Source of the DNA: a virus
Length of the DNA: 37,336 nucleotides
Direction: 5' to 3' (one strand)
IMG/VR virus record: IMGVR_UViG_3300020583_000026
Location: 1 to 37,336 of that record
The notes under the pieces were generated by a model that was not told where the DNA came from, ran no database searches, and saw only the letters and a list, made by a program, of their open reading frames with translations. The position numbers were made by a program, and so were the translations under genes. Of the stretch, positions 26,096 to 33,536 are shown one piece after another (within the stretch, counting starts at the first letter, position 1; the number at the start of each line of letters is the position of its first letter).

Positions 26096-26589
26096 CGCTT
26101 CGCCTCCTCGCGCTGGTCACAGGTACATTGATACTTCGGGAAGCGGGCGGAGATAGTCTTGAGCGCGGGCCGGAGGTCGGCGAAGTTATCCGGGTCGGCC
26201 CTGACGATGCTCTCGGCGAAGGCCTTCAGGAAATCGCCGGGGGGCTCCGGCTCGCCGTGGACGACGCCGTATACCCAGCGCTGGAGCGCGAAGTTTTCCT
26301 CGATCGCGATCATCGAATGAAATTGATGGCAGGCGCCACAGTAACGGCGCTCGACATCAAGCGGGTTATAGGACACCGCACCGCAGCGAGGGCAGGCGAT
26401 CGAGGGCGGCCGGTTATTGGCATCTACCAGGATCTGGAGCAGCGTCGTCACGCCGAGCGTTGCCGGCGCGCTGCTGCCCAGGATGGTGAATTCGAGCGGA
26501 AGCTCAGAGCCGGGCTTCGCCGACGCGGTCACGTACTCGATGACCAGACCGAGGAGCGCGCGCCGTTCGGTTTCAGTTAGCTGGATCAT
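26092..26589 (-). CDS. Zinc-ribbon protein of unknown function
   Basis: A 165-residue protein; ATG 26589 (MIQLTETERRALLGLVIEYV) overlaps the preceding stop by four bases. A CPRCG ... YCGACH ribbon occurs at about residues 66-86, with two more Cys near the end (CTCDQ). The start is helical. No named family. Confidence 0.7.
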   Translation of the reverse strand: MIQLTETERRALLGLVIEYVTASAKPGSELPLEFTILGSSAPATLGVTTLLQILVDANNRPPSIACPRCGAVSYNPLDVERRYCGACHQFHSMIAIEENFALQRWVYGVVHGEPEPPGDFLKAFAESIVRADPDNFADLRPALKTISARFPKYQCTCDQREEAKR

Positions 26590-26858
26590 TGCGTCCGGCC
26601 TCTTTTCTCTTCGCCGGGCCATCCCTCGAGCGCGGCGAAGGCCTGAGCGCAACTGAGAAAAAGCCGGAGACTGGTCTCGGCGAAGACGATCTCGCCGCCG
26701 GGAAGTTCGAACATAAACGAGACGGTCGAGCGGCCGGAGGTTGTTCCCTGCTGCAAAAGACCGACGGAGATTTCCTTCTGTGCTTCGATGAGTTTCCGAT
26801 CGGGCGGGAACTGGCGGCCCATCTCTTCGGCGTTCATAAAAATATGCAAAGCGATCAC
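26586..26858 (-). CDS. Small phage protein, unknown function
   Basis: A 90-residue protein. The start is GTG 26858, supported by GAGGAGGAAGC directly upstream and overlapping the previous stop (GTGA). The motif TSGRSTVSFMFELPGGEIVF and AETSLRLFLSCAQAFAA marks a small phage family of unknown role. Confidence 0.7.
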   Translation of the reverse strand: MIALHIFMNAEEMGRQFPPDRKLIEAQKEISVGLLQQGTTSGRSTVSFMFELPGGEIVFAETSLRLFLSCAQAFAALEGWPGEEKRGRTQ

Positions 26859-27127
26859 GCTTCCTCCTCCTCGCGCGCCGTTCGGCGAAGTCTCGCGGTT
26901 GTTTCCCAAAGCGAGAGCGCGGCCTCGGCCGCTTCGCGCCGGGTCATTCCTTCCGGGTCGCCATCGCTCGAGCCACAGACGAAGCAGGAACAGGTCTTCA
27001 TCTGATGAGCGACGGAGCCGATGATCGAGCGAAGCCCGCAAGCGCGGTGCATCGCGACCTCGCCGTTATTGAACGGGAGAATCGGATCGCCCGCGACGAT
27101 CTCCTCTTGGCAATGCAGACATTTCAT
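26855..27127 (-). CDS. Zinc-binding small protein
   Basis: A 90-residue protein with CLHCQEEI, MHRACG and CSCFVCG motifs, suggesting a double zinc site. The C-terminal end is acidic (REEEEA) and encodes part of the next gene's ribosome site. Function is unknown; such proteins often bind nucleic acid or host enzymes. Confidence 0.7.
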   Translation of the reverse strand: MKCLHCQEEIVAGDPILPFNNGEVAMHRACGLRSIIGSVAHQMKTCSCFVCGSSDGDPEGMTRREAAEAALSLWETTARLRRTAREEEEA

Positions 27128-27131
27128 TTCG

Positions 27132-27338
27132 CTATGCCTTCCCGAAGCTGGCCTCGATCTCCGCAGCGATCGAGCGGAGAATTGCGGGAAGCCGCGTGGT
27201 TAGGTCAACCGAGACCGATTGAACGCTGAAGCCGCCGCCGCGCGAGCCGCCGATAACGAGGAGCAGGACGCCGGCGGCCTTGGCTTCCTCGCGCGCCTTC
27301 GTACAGAGGTCGTCATACTTTCCCGGTCCCATCGTCAT
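27132..27338 (-). CDS. Small protein of unknown function
   Basis: A 68-residue protein beginning MTMGPGKYDDLCTKAREEAK. ATG 27338 overlaps the restored stop of the upstream gene (ATGA) and has a GAGGAAGC site. A central hydrophobic Gly-rich strand (GVLLLVIGGSRGGGF) follows a helix. No family is recognised. Confidence 0.65.
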   Translation of the reverse strand: MTMGPGKYDDLCTKAREEAKAAGVLLLVIGGSRGGGFSVQSVSVDLTTRLPAILRSIAAEIEASFGKA

Positions 27339-27680
27339 CGCTTCCTCCACACTTCCGCCTCGGCGCGCACCGCCGCGATCATCCAAGCGTGGCCCGCCAA
27401 TCGCGGCTTGACGCGAATCGTATCGGACCTGATTTTGATCGAGAGGGCCGCCGAAGACCATCGTCTCCCAGAGAACGGGGCGATAGCGGAGCGGATCAAA
27501 GAACCTCTGCCAGTTGTGATCGAGGCCGAGGAAGACGGTCGAGACCTGGCCCAGTTCGCCGAGGTCGTCGAAGGCCACGCGGCGGTTCTCCGTCTTCTCA
27601 AACCAACGCGCCCAGGTGAGAAGGTCGGGCTCGAAAACTGGCTCACCGTTTTCGTCGGTGACCCAGTGTTCGCCGGTCAA
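27335..27680 (-). pseudogene. Frameshifted phage gene, unknown function
   Basis: From TTG 27680 the frame reads HWVTDENGEPVFEPDLLTWA, VSTVFLGLDHNW and LWETMVFGGPLDQ, a family known in phages but not characterised. Near 27400 it loses sense. The +1 frame then gives GHAWMIAAVRAEAEVWRKR and a stop at 27335 that overlaps the next ATG, exactly like neighbouring junctions. One extra G in GGCGGG explains the shift. The complete ancestral protein would be about 114 residues. It could be mutation or an assembly error. Confidence 0.72.
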
Positions 27681-27844
27681 AACATGCTCATGATCAGGGC
27701 CGCGGCGCCGAAGACCGCCGCGACGATCATGCCCCAGATGAGCGCGTCAATGACGCGGTCGGCGATGGGGCCGCGGATGCGCACGGCCGCGTCATCGAAA
27801 GCGGCGATGGCGATGATGCCACAGACGAACCCCTCGATCACGCG
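27677..27844 (-). CDS. Small membrane protein with internal repeat
   Basis: A 55-residue protein if started at GTG 27844; the longer frame to 28216 is antisense to the cyclophilin fragment and reads like noise. It has two similar halves (DRVIEGFVCGIIAIAAFDDA and DRVIDALIWGMIVAAVFGAA), each with one membrane helix. It overlaps the next gene by four bases, fitting the operon. The start is uncertain (no clear ribosome site). Confidence 0.5.
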   Translation of the reverse strand, partial: RVIEGFVCGIIAIAAFDDAAVRIRGPIADRVIDALIWGMIVAAVFGAAALIMSMF

Positions 27845-27917
27845 ATCGCCGAGCCGCTGGGGTCCTGCTCGCCGGTTGCTAAAGAGACGATGCTTTGTCT
27901 TGGAGGATGGTTCAGAT

Positions 27918-27934
27918 GGCCGGTTAAACCGGCC
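27918..27934. repeat. Perfect 17-bp dyad, candidate attP core/operator
   Basis: GGCCGGTT-A-AACCGGCC is a perfect 8-bp inverted repeat around one base. It sits between the leftward operon and the integrase side, at the precise point where similarity to cyclophilin begins (27933). Large serine integrases use short, partly symmetric att sites, so this is a reasonable attP centre. An operator for the leftward operon is the alternative. Confidence 0.55.
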
Positions 27935-28127
27935 TACTACAAATGGCTGCCAATTTTTCATTACCCTGTCTCCTACTGCGTGGCTCAACGGCAAACATAC
28001 CATTTTTGGTGAGGTGGTCGAGGGCCAAAACGTCGCGGACCGTATATCGAAGGTACCGCGCGGCGCGCAGGACAAGCCCCAAAAGCCCGTCACACTCGAG
28101 TCCGTCGTCATCGAGAGAATTGCGTAA
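27933..28127 (+). pseudogene. 3' fragment of a cyclophilin gene (likely attP-borne)
   Basis: 64 codons read like the C-terminal third of a bacterial cyclophilin (peptidyl-prolyl cis-trans isomerase): PTTNGCQFFITLSPTAWLNG, then KHTIFGEVVEGQNVADRI and a normal ending with TAA at 28125. The full enzyme is about 160-190 residues, so the N-terminal two thirds are absent; the frame continues upstream only as noise. There is no start codon or ribosome site. It lies directly before the integrase operon. The most economical explanation is an attachment site that restores the 3' end of a host cyclophilin gene after integration. A transduced remnant is the alternative. Confidence 0.8.
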
Positions 28128-28215
28128 CGAGGCCGCCTCTTGCCAGAAATAATACCGCGATAGTGAGCAAAAGTGCACAGACAGCCTAAAATTTCTACTG
28201 GTATTTTCCCTAGCA

Positions 28216-28293
28216 CGAGGCGGAGGGCCTCAAAATCAGGCCCTTACGCCTCGGTCGAAACCCGAGAGATGCGCCACGGTCGCCCGGTGCATC
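28216..28293 (+). ncRNA. Structured leader with three tandem hairpins
   Basis: Hairpin A: 28216-28230 with 28238-28253 (two 7-bp stems around a small internal loop, loop CAAAATC). Hairpin B: CTCGG (28250-28254) with CCGAG (28262-28266), overlapping the base of A, so the two compete. Hairpin C: 28268-28275 with 28286-28293 (8 bp, one G-U). They lie in an otherwise gene-free 256-base leader of the integrase operon (28128-28383), suggesting a regulatory RNA or attenuator. No known riboswitch is recognised. Confidence 0.45.
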
Positions 28294-28383
28294 CCACGAC
28301 GTGTAAATGGCAAACTGGGAGCCGGTAGTGTAGGATTACCACCTAACCCTAGTTGGTCGCTTAACCCGGTAGCCGAGGAGCAG

Positions 28384-28611
28384 ATGAAACCGATGGCGAC
28401 GAGAGGTGGCACATTCTTAGGGCTTGCGCGAGCGGCATTCGAGATCGCGCAAAAAGAAGCTGAAGAGCTCGATCAGATCGACCGTGACCTGAAAGACGGA
28501 AAAGATGGCGAGGCTCTCAGTGCGATGAGAAAGTTTTTCAATCGCAAGAAACCAGCGACAGGGGAGAAAGCACATGACAGGGAAAACGACAGGGAGCGCA
28601 GGCAAGCGTGA
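28384..28611 (+). CDS. Small charged protein upstream of integrase
   Basis: A 75-residue protein with GAGGAG before ATG 28384. It is highly charged (KEAEELDQIDRDLKDGKDGE) and Lys/Arg-rich at the end. The 3' end overlaps the integrase start by 38 bases. It may be a recombination-directionality factor by size, charge and location, but nothing in the sequence proves it. Confidence 0.6.
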   Translation: MKPMATRGGTFLGLARAAFEIAQKEAEELDQIDRDLKDGKDGEALSAMRKFFNRKKPATGEKAHDRENDRERRQA

Positions 28612-30322
28612 GCGTAAGTCGGTTATCGCTTTGATCAGGGTCTCGACCGACGACCAGGCTGCGGATGACAAGGGCGGCATACCGGCGCAGGAACACGCAT
28701 GCGAGACGATCGCCGGCCGCTACGGGCTGGAAATCAAATGGCGGATCCAGATTGAGGGCATAAGCGGCGCCGGCGTTCGTCGCTCGCCGCAGTTCCAGGA
28801 GTTGATTCGGATCGTCAAAAGCGGCCAATGCGATGGGATCGTGATCAAGGAGGAATCGCGGCTCATGCGCCGCGCGGACTCGGCGGTCCTGCAGATGCTC
28901 GAAACGTATCGCGTGAAGCTCTACTGCCTCGACACCGTGCTCGACTTCAGTAACTCCTCGCAGAAACTTTTAGGCACGATGAAATTTGCGTTCGGCGATT
29001 ACGAGCGCGACCTGATCCGCGACCGGACGGTGAGCGGGAAGGCGGGCAAGCGGCGGCGCGGTGAGTGGGTGGGCGGTGCGAATTCTGTTCCTTTTGGGCT
29101 AGAGCTCTACAAGGCGGGTAAGTTGAACCGGTTGCGCGTCAACCCGCTGACTATAGGTCGCGTCACGCGTCTCTTCGAGTTGTTCATCGAGTACGGAGGT
29201 TTTTCGTCGTTCGCCCAACTTGCGCGCGAGAGTGGCGTTCCGTTTCATTCAATCGAATACGTCCTCCAGAATGAAATTTACACCGGCTATTACGTTTCGC
29301 GGCTTCGGGTGAACCCGGACAGGAATGTGTATTGGGGACCGGAAGCCGGCATCGAGCGCGCGGGAAAACTCCGTTATCAGCGGCGCGAGCCGATACCGAT
29401 CGATGAGCGCGAGAGGATCAAGATGTTCGATGACGCGCCGATCTCCGATGTGGTCTTCGCCCAGGCGCAGAAGCTTCTCGCTCTCCGCAAAGAAATGCGA
29501 GTTCGTGTCCGCGAAGGCGTCGAAGACCTCTTCCTGTATCGCGGCTTCCTCCGCTGCGCCGGTTGTGGCCGGCGCCTGATCACGGTCTCATACACCAACA
29601 AGAAGGCGAACAATTTTCACGCTGATTATTACGTTTGCCAGGGCGCCCATGGTTCGCGCAATGCAAACGGAACCTGGTACGTGAAAAACGGAACCTGTTC
29701 CACGCGCCGGATTCGCCGCGAGACTCTCGAGCCGATGCTTGATCGGCTGATCTCCGACCGGCTCTCTAACCCCAAACTGTTAAGCGAAATCATCGACGCT
29801 CAGGCCGCGGCGGAAGCCGAAAGCTCGAGCGAGCAAAAGCTGGAAAGGCTCAATCTCGAGATTGCCGAAACGCTTCGCGCCATCGAACGCAATCACGAGC
29901 TCTATGTCAGGGGGAAGATTCAAGAGGGCGCGTTCGCCCGGCTCGACGGGCAGCTCCAGATGGAGCTGCGGGCCGCGCGCGCGGAGTTGCAGAAGACGAA
30001 GCCCGATCTGGGCCGGATCACGCCTGAGATGTGGGCTCCGATTGCTCGCCAGTTCCTCCGCTGGAACAAGCTCGACAATCAGAAAAAGCGGGCGATGCTG
30101 GCGGCGATCGCGCCGACCTTCGAGGTCGTCGGCGTAGCTGGAAAGGGCTACCACGAGACGGTAATCGCAGTGAAGGCCTTGCGGCTGGATCTTGGCCATC
30201 ACAAGCCGGAAGATGGCGGCGATGACGGCGAAGAAGTCGCCAGCCCCGAATTGGTTCCTAGCCAGAGCCTATTGTGTTCGGCTCGTGATGTGAACCAATC
30301 ATCTATCTACCTCAATCTTTAG
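28574..30322 (+). CDS. Large serine integrase (recombinase)
   Basis: A 582-residue site-specific recombinase that would integrate the phage. The resolvase domain begins at residue 17 with ALIRVSTDDQ (nucleophile Ser24), the EESRLMRRADSAVLQML region and FGDYERDLIRDRT (active-site helix). The recombinase domain spans about 185-310, with a zinc ribbon at Cys328, Cys331, Cys355 and Cys375. A long coiled-coil occurs at about 410-480 and an acidic C-terminal tail follows. GGGGAG precedes ATG 28574. The neighbouring cyclophilin fragment and dyad fit its attachment site. Confidence 0.95.
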   Translation: MTGKTTGSAGKRERKSVIALIRVSTDDQAADDKGGIPAQEHACETIAGRYGLEIKWRIQIEGISGAGVRRSPQFQELIRIVKSGQCDGIVIKEESRLMRRADSAVLQMLETYRVKLYCLDTVLDFSNSSQKLLGTMKFAFGDYERDLIRDRTVSGKAGKRRRGEWVGGANSVPFGLELYKAGKLNRLRVNPLTIGRVTRLFELFIEYGGFSSFAQLARESGVPFHSIEYVLQNEIYTGYYVSRLRVNPDRNVYWGPEAGIERAGKLRYQRREPIPIDERERIKMFDDAPISDVVFAQAQKLLALRKEMRVRVREGVEDLFLYRGFLRCAGCGRRLITVSYTNKKANNFHADYYVCQGAHGSRNANGTWYVKNGTCSTRRIRRETLEPMLDRLISDRLSNPKLLSEIIDAQAAAEAESSSEQKLERLNLEIAETLRAIERNHELYVRGKIQEGAFARLDGQLQMELRAARAELQKTKPDLGRITPEMWAPIARQFLRWNKLDNQKKRAMLAAIAPTFEVVGVAGKGYHETVIAVKALRLDLGHHKPEDGGDDGEEVASPELVPSQSLLCSARDVNQSSIYLNL

Positions 30323-30332
30323 CAGTTGACTT

Positions 30333-30370
30333 CGGGCGGCTCGCGCGAGCGGGTCGCCCGTTTCTATTTT
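30333..30370 (+). terminator. Intrinsic terminator after integrase
   Basis: CGGGCG (30333-30338) pairs with CGCCCG (30355-30360). Inside, GCTCGCGCGAGC forms a further stem, with a 4-base bulge, and the tail is TTTCTATTTT. This separates integrase transcription from the early genes. Confidence 0.7.
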
Positions 30371-30410
30371 GGCACGTAAACCGGGATATGACAGGGAGGT
30401 TTTCGAGGAG

Positions 30411-31316
30411 ATGGAAAACGTTCAGTATTTGCCGAATGGGAAGAGCGATGAAACTCAAGAGTTGAACCGGAAACTCCGTGCGTCTCTCGACGCTACGCCG
30501 GAGCCCGCGGCGGCGATGTGGCCGAGCGACGAGCAGCGCGCAGCGCTCAGAGATTTCCGGCCGGAAGAGATCGCCGAGACCTATCGCGTCCGACCAGGTG
30601 AGCCCGGCGACGCCGTGTACTATCCCGCGCCGCCGATCGAGCTCCTCGACGCTGCGGCGGAGCTCTCTAGCGCGGGAATCGATATGCCTGGCGTCGGAGT
30701 GGTCGACGAGAGCGGGAACAATCTGCCGAGCGCGGCCGATCTCGATCGCGTAGCCGAGGAGCGGTCCGCGGCTGACGAGACTGGCACCTCGCTCTTCGTC
30801 CAGTTCGCCGCTGCGTCGCGCGCGTTGGCGCGGACCAGGCTCGCGATTAGGTCGCGATTCCAGCATGACCAGGTTGTCTGCCTTGAATGCGGCGCGGCGG
30901 CCTGGCCTGGCTCAGCTATAACGCATGAGCCGGGATGTGTGACGTCCTTAGTTCTTTCGCTCGCCGATCGGCTGATGGTGAGCTCCGCTTTTGACCGCTC
31001 AGGTTCTGAGTTAAATCCAAAACGAAAGGAGGAAACTTTTTCCGTGGAGACGAGAGACGCGGCGGGCGGGAACCCGCCGCGTCTCGACTTCGGCGAACCG
31101 TGGATGTTCAATGCCGCGGAGCTCCCAGTCACGCTTCGGATATTCGACCGCACTGGTCGGCCACTCGCTATAGTTCCCGGCTCGGTCGGATTGGAAAAGG
31201 AGCGGCTAGAGATCGCCGAGCGGATCATCGCCGCGATCAATTTCGCGTCGTTCAATTCAACCGACTTTCTGCATCACGTGGCCGCGATCAATCGGGCGGG
31301 GCGATCGAAGGTATGA
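30411..31316 (+). CDS. Early protein with zinc motif and C-terminal domain
   Basis: A 301-residue protein. I prefer ATG 30411 (MENVQYLPNGKSDETQELNR) with GGGAGG 11 bases upstream; TTG 30369 is also in frame but weaker. A CLECG ... THEPGC zinc finger lies near residue 160. The last 90 residues (DFGEPWMFNAAELPVTLRIF and FASFNSTDFLHHVAAIN) look like a separate domain, and an in-frame GTG at 31044 has a near-perfect AAAGGAGG site. Function is unknown; phage early regions often carry such proteins. Confidence 0.72.
   Translation: MENVQYLPNGKSDETQELNRKLRASLDATPEPAAAMWPSDEQRAALRDFRPEEIAETYRVRPGEPGDAVYYPAPPIELLDAAAELSSAGIDMPGVGVVDESGNNLPSAADLDRVAEERSAADETGTSLFVQFAAASRALARTRLAIRSRFQHDQVVCLECGAAAWPGSAITHEPGCVTSLVLSLADRLMVSSAFDRSGSELNPKRKEETFSVETRDAAGGNPPRLDFGEPWMFNAAELPVTLRIFDRTGRPLAIVPGSVGLEKERLEIAERIIAAINFASFNSTDFLHHVAAINRAGRSKV
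31025..31046 (+). promoter_or_regulatory. Internal ribosome site with in-frame GTG
   Basis: AAAGGAGG (31025-31032) precedes GTG 31044 by 11 bases, in the reading frame of the surrounding gene. It could start a separate 90-residue C-terminal protein. The same bases encode Lys-Arg-Lys-Glu-Glu, so part of the match could be due to codon content. Confidence 0.5.
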
Positions 31317-31522
31317 GGTTCTTCTGGTTTCTGATCGGTTGCGCAGTCGGCGCGAACGCGATCATTCTCGGCACGCTCGCGGCGCTGTTTCTCGTCGGCC
31401 CGGAAGAGCGCGCGCGGCGGCGAACAGCGAAGACACTGGAGCGGGCGATCGAAGCCCAGGAGCAGGCGGTCGAGGCCTCGCTCGACGCGGAATATCACGC
31501 GCTCGGCGTCAGGAGGAATTGA
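31313..31522 (+). CDS. Small membrane-anchored helical protein
   Basis: A 69-residue protein with ATG 31313 inside the upstream stop (ATGA). One N-terminal hydrophobic segment (FFWFLIGCAVGANAIILGTL) is followed by a charged Arg/Glu coiled-coil. Likely anchored in the inner membrane with a cytoplasmic tail. Unknown function. Confidence 0.65.
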   Translation: MRFFWFLIGCAVGANAIILGTLAALFLVGPEERARRRTAKTLERAIEAQEQAVEASLDAEYHALGVRRN

Positions 31523-31524
31523 TT

Positions 31525-31752
31525 ATGCGAATCGAGATCGATATGAGCGAGAGATGGATCACGGTGAACGGCGTCACGATAGCCGTCGAGGTCCTCGAGA
31601 TGCTGACTCGGCCCGATCGCGGGAAGTTCTACAGATTTCAGCGGAGCGGCAGCGTCGTGATTCTGAGCGCGTATTCGACAGCGGTGGAAGCCGAGGCCGA
31701 TCTCCGGGCCGTAGAGCGCGCCGCATCAATGGAGGACGTATGCCGAACCTAA
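31525..31752 (+). CDS. Small unknown protein
   Basis: A 75-residue protein, ATG 31525 with AGGAGGA. It begins MRIEIDMSERWITVNGVTIA and has a beta-rich N-terminal part and helix end. Common small phage early gene style; no function known. Confidence 0.68.
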   Translation: MRIEIDMSERWITVNGVTIAVEVLEMLTRPDRGKFYRFQRSGSVVILSAYSTAVEAEADLRAVERAASMEDVCRT

Positions 31753-32006
31753 CGCCGGGCGTATGTCGCCATTGTCACTGTACCGAAGACCGCGCTTGTC
31801 TGCTCCAGACCGGAGGCGGCGAAACCTGTAGCTGGACGGATCGGACGCGGCTTGTCTGTAACGCTCCGGCATGTGTGAAGGCGGAAGCTGCGCGCGTCGC
31901 CACGGTCAAGGCCTCGAGGCCGCGACGTCTGTCTCCGGCCGAGGTTCACCAACTGATCGTGGGGCGGGGAAGAAAATCGCGCGCCTCGAAAGGATCCAGG
32001 CTATGA
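31740..32006 (+). CDS. Small zinc-binding protein
   Basis: An 88-residue protein, overlapping its neighbour by 13 bases. Motifs CRHCHCTEDRACLL, ETCSWTD and CNAPAC give at least seven cysteines in the first 50 residues, a zinc-binding phage family. The basic tail (GRKSRASKGSR) suggests nucleic-acid contact. Function unknown. Confidence 0.7.
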   Translation: MPNLTPGVCRHCHCTEDRACLLQTGGGETCSWTDRTRLVCNAPACVKAEAARVATVKASRPRRLSPAEVHQLIVGRGRKSRASKGSRL

Positions 32007-32401
32007 CGCAAACGACGACGACGGAAACACGCGGGGTCAGCGATCTCGCGACGATCAACATCGGCAACATCAACGAGGGCGCAATCGTCGACGGGTTCGA
32101 GGTCGAATTCGCGCGCGCCCTGGCGAACATTGCTGACCTCTCGACGCCGGCGTCGCCGGCGCGTGTGGTCACGATTCAGGTGGTATTGAAACCGCACGGC
32201 GATCGCGTCGTGATCGAGACGGAGATCAAGATCACGTCGAAACTCTGCGGGATGGAGACCCACAAGTCGAAGGTGTTCCTGGGTCGGGCCGAGGGCGGCG
32301 GCTTCGTCGCGGTCGATGGCGACCCGCGCCAGATGCCGCTCTGGACGTCGCCGAAGCCGACCGAGGTTCAGAAGCCGATCGAGTTCAAGGTGGGGAACTG
32401 A
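32003..32401 (+). CDS. Phage 'replication terminator'-type protein (name only)
   Basis: A 132-residue protein resembling a family that other phage genomes label replication terminator, without functional proof. Hallmarks are NIGNINEGAIVDGFEVEFAR, the NIADLSTPASPARVVTIQV strand and the KITSKLCGMETHKSKVFLG region. The start overlaps the upstream stop. Probably acts in early DNA metabolism. Confidence 0.7.
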   Translation: MTQTTTTETRGVSDLATINIGNINEGAIVDGFEVEFARALANIADLSTPASPARVVTIQVVLKPHGDRVVIETEIKITSKLCGMETHKSKVFLGRAEGGGFVAVDGDPRQMPLWTSPKPTEVQKPIEFKVGN

Positions 32402-32698
32402 TGACCGGCGTCGAATTGATCGCGGCGGAACGCGAACGGCAGATAGTCGTGGAGATATTACGATGCTGCCCACGATGACCGCCACGAGGCGGGGGAGTTA
32501 TCTGAGGCAGCCGCTAGTTATGCGGACCTGGCGGCGTTTCAGGCTAAGCGAGGACCAGTATTGGACTATTCGAGGCCTCCGATGGGATGGCCGTTTAATC
32601 GAAAAGAATGGAAGCCGAGCTCTGACCCGATCCGCAACTTAGTCAAAGCTGGCGCACTTATAGCGGCGGAGATCGACCGTCTCCATCGAGTGAAGTAA
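32401..32698 (+). pseudogene. Frameshifted phage gene, unknown function
   Basis: From ATG 32401 (TGVELIAAERERQIVVE) the frame stops at 32478. The +1 frame continues with HDDRHEAGELSEAAASYADL, then a WPFNRKEWKPSSDPIRNLVK segment and stop at 32698, matching a widespread phage family whose proteins combine exactly these two parts. The shift lies about 32450-32470. The second half has no start codon, so as sequenced the gene is broken. Intact length would be about 98 residues. Confidence 0.78.
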
Positions 32699-32748
32699 CA
32701 AAGGGAACCGAGGCGCGGGCCGAGCTCGCGCGATGAGAGAGGAAACGA

Positions 32749-33495
32749 ATGATCAAAGAGGCGCTCGAATTCTTAACTAAGCTGCAGACGCCGAAGAACC
32801 CGCTCACCGTGGAGATCCACGGCGAGCCGTACGGCGTCAAAGTCGACGGAACGGTCGGCGATTACATCAAGATTCCGAGGACGACGGTGATCGCGTCGCG
32901 GCTCGAGGTCGTAACGCTCTCGGCGCTCGTCGCGGCATATAAGGCCGGGATCGATAGTCTCGACGGAGCGTTGGTGGCCGTTCACGTCGTGGACCCGTTC
33001 GAGGTCGAGGTCATCGATATCAACGCCGACGCGTTCGGCGATCGTCATTCCTATATTCGCGCCTCTCACGAGACGGAGACGCCGTTCCCGTTCGATACCT
33101 TCCTCAAGCCGGAAGAGTTTCTGATCAAGTTCCGCGCGTCGTTTTTCTTTAACGACGAGGCCACGAAGGTTCAGCAGCTCTGCTCGACGCTCGAGGTAGG
33201 AACGACGGTCAACGTGGCCGACGATGGCATCTCGCAGCAAGTGACGGCGGTCTCGGGCACGATCACGAAGGCCGCGATCAAGCTGCCTGCGGAAGGGATT
33301 CCGCTGATCCCCTGGCGAACCTTCCGCGATGCGAACCCGGTTGAGTCGAAGTTTCTGTTGCGCATGAAGGGCGTCAAAGACAGCCTGCCGATGATCGCGC
33401 TTTTCGAGATCGATGAGAAGTGGAAGCTGGACACGGTCGGCGCCATCCGCGATTACCTGGCCGAGAACCTTCCCGACGCGACCATCATCGCTTGA
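32749..33495 (+). CDS. DUF2303-like protein
   Basis: A 248-residue protein resembling the DUF2303/YfdQ phage family, often near recombination or replication genes; its function is unknown. The C-terminal part (ESKFLLRMKGVKDSLPMIAL, then a DEKWKL segment) matches best. It follows a good AGAGGAAA site, 50 bases after the disrupted gene. Confidence 0.75.
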   Translation: MIKEALEFLTKLQTPKNPLTVEIHGEPYGVKVDGTVGDYIKIPRTTVIASRLEVVTLSALVAAYKAGIDSLDGALVAVHVVDPFEVEVIDINADAFGDRHSYIRASHETETPFPFDTFLKPEEFLIKFRASFFFNDEATKVQQLCSTLEVGTTVNVADDGISQQVTAVSGTITKAAIKLPAEGIPLIPWRTFRDANPVESKFLLRMKGVKDSLPMIALFEIDEKWKLDTVGAIRDYLAENLPDATIIA

Positions 33496-33506
33496 TGCTT
33501 TTCTGT

Positions 33507-33536
33507 TTCCCGCCGCTCTCGGCTGCGCGGCGGGAA
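33507..33536 (+). promoter_or_regulatory. Strong GC hairpin without T tract
   Basis: TTCCCGCCGC (33507-33516) pairs perfectly with GCGGCGGGAA (33527-33536), loop ten bases. It follows the DUF2303-like gene. Lack of a T run argues for mRNA stabilisation or pausing rather than termination. Confidence 0.55.

Noticed and set aside
27219-28127. 302-codon open frame on the plus strand covering the whole region
   Set aside because: Only the last 64 codons look like protein. The rest is antisense to the leftward operon with repetitive Met/Arg/Thr-rich noise and no ribosome site.
27845-28216. Extension of the small membrane protein to 179 residues
   Set aside because: The extra part is antisense to the cyclophilin fragment and has no protein-like character.
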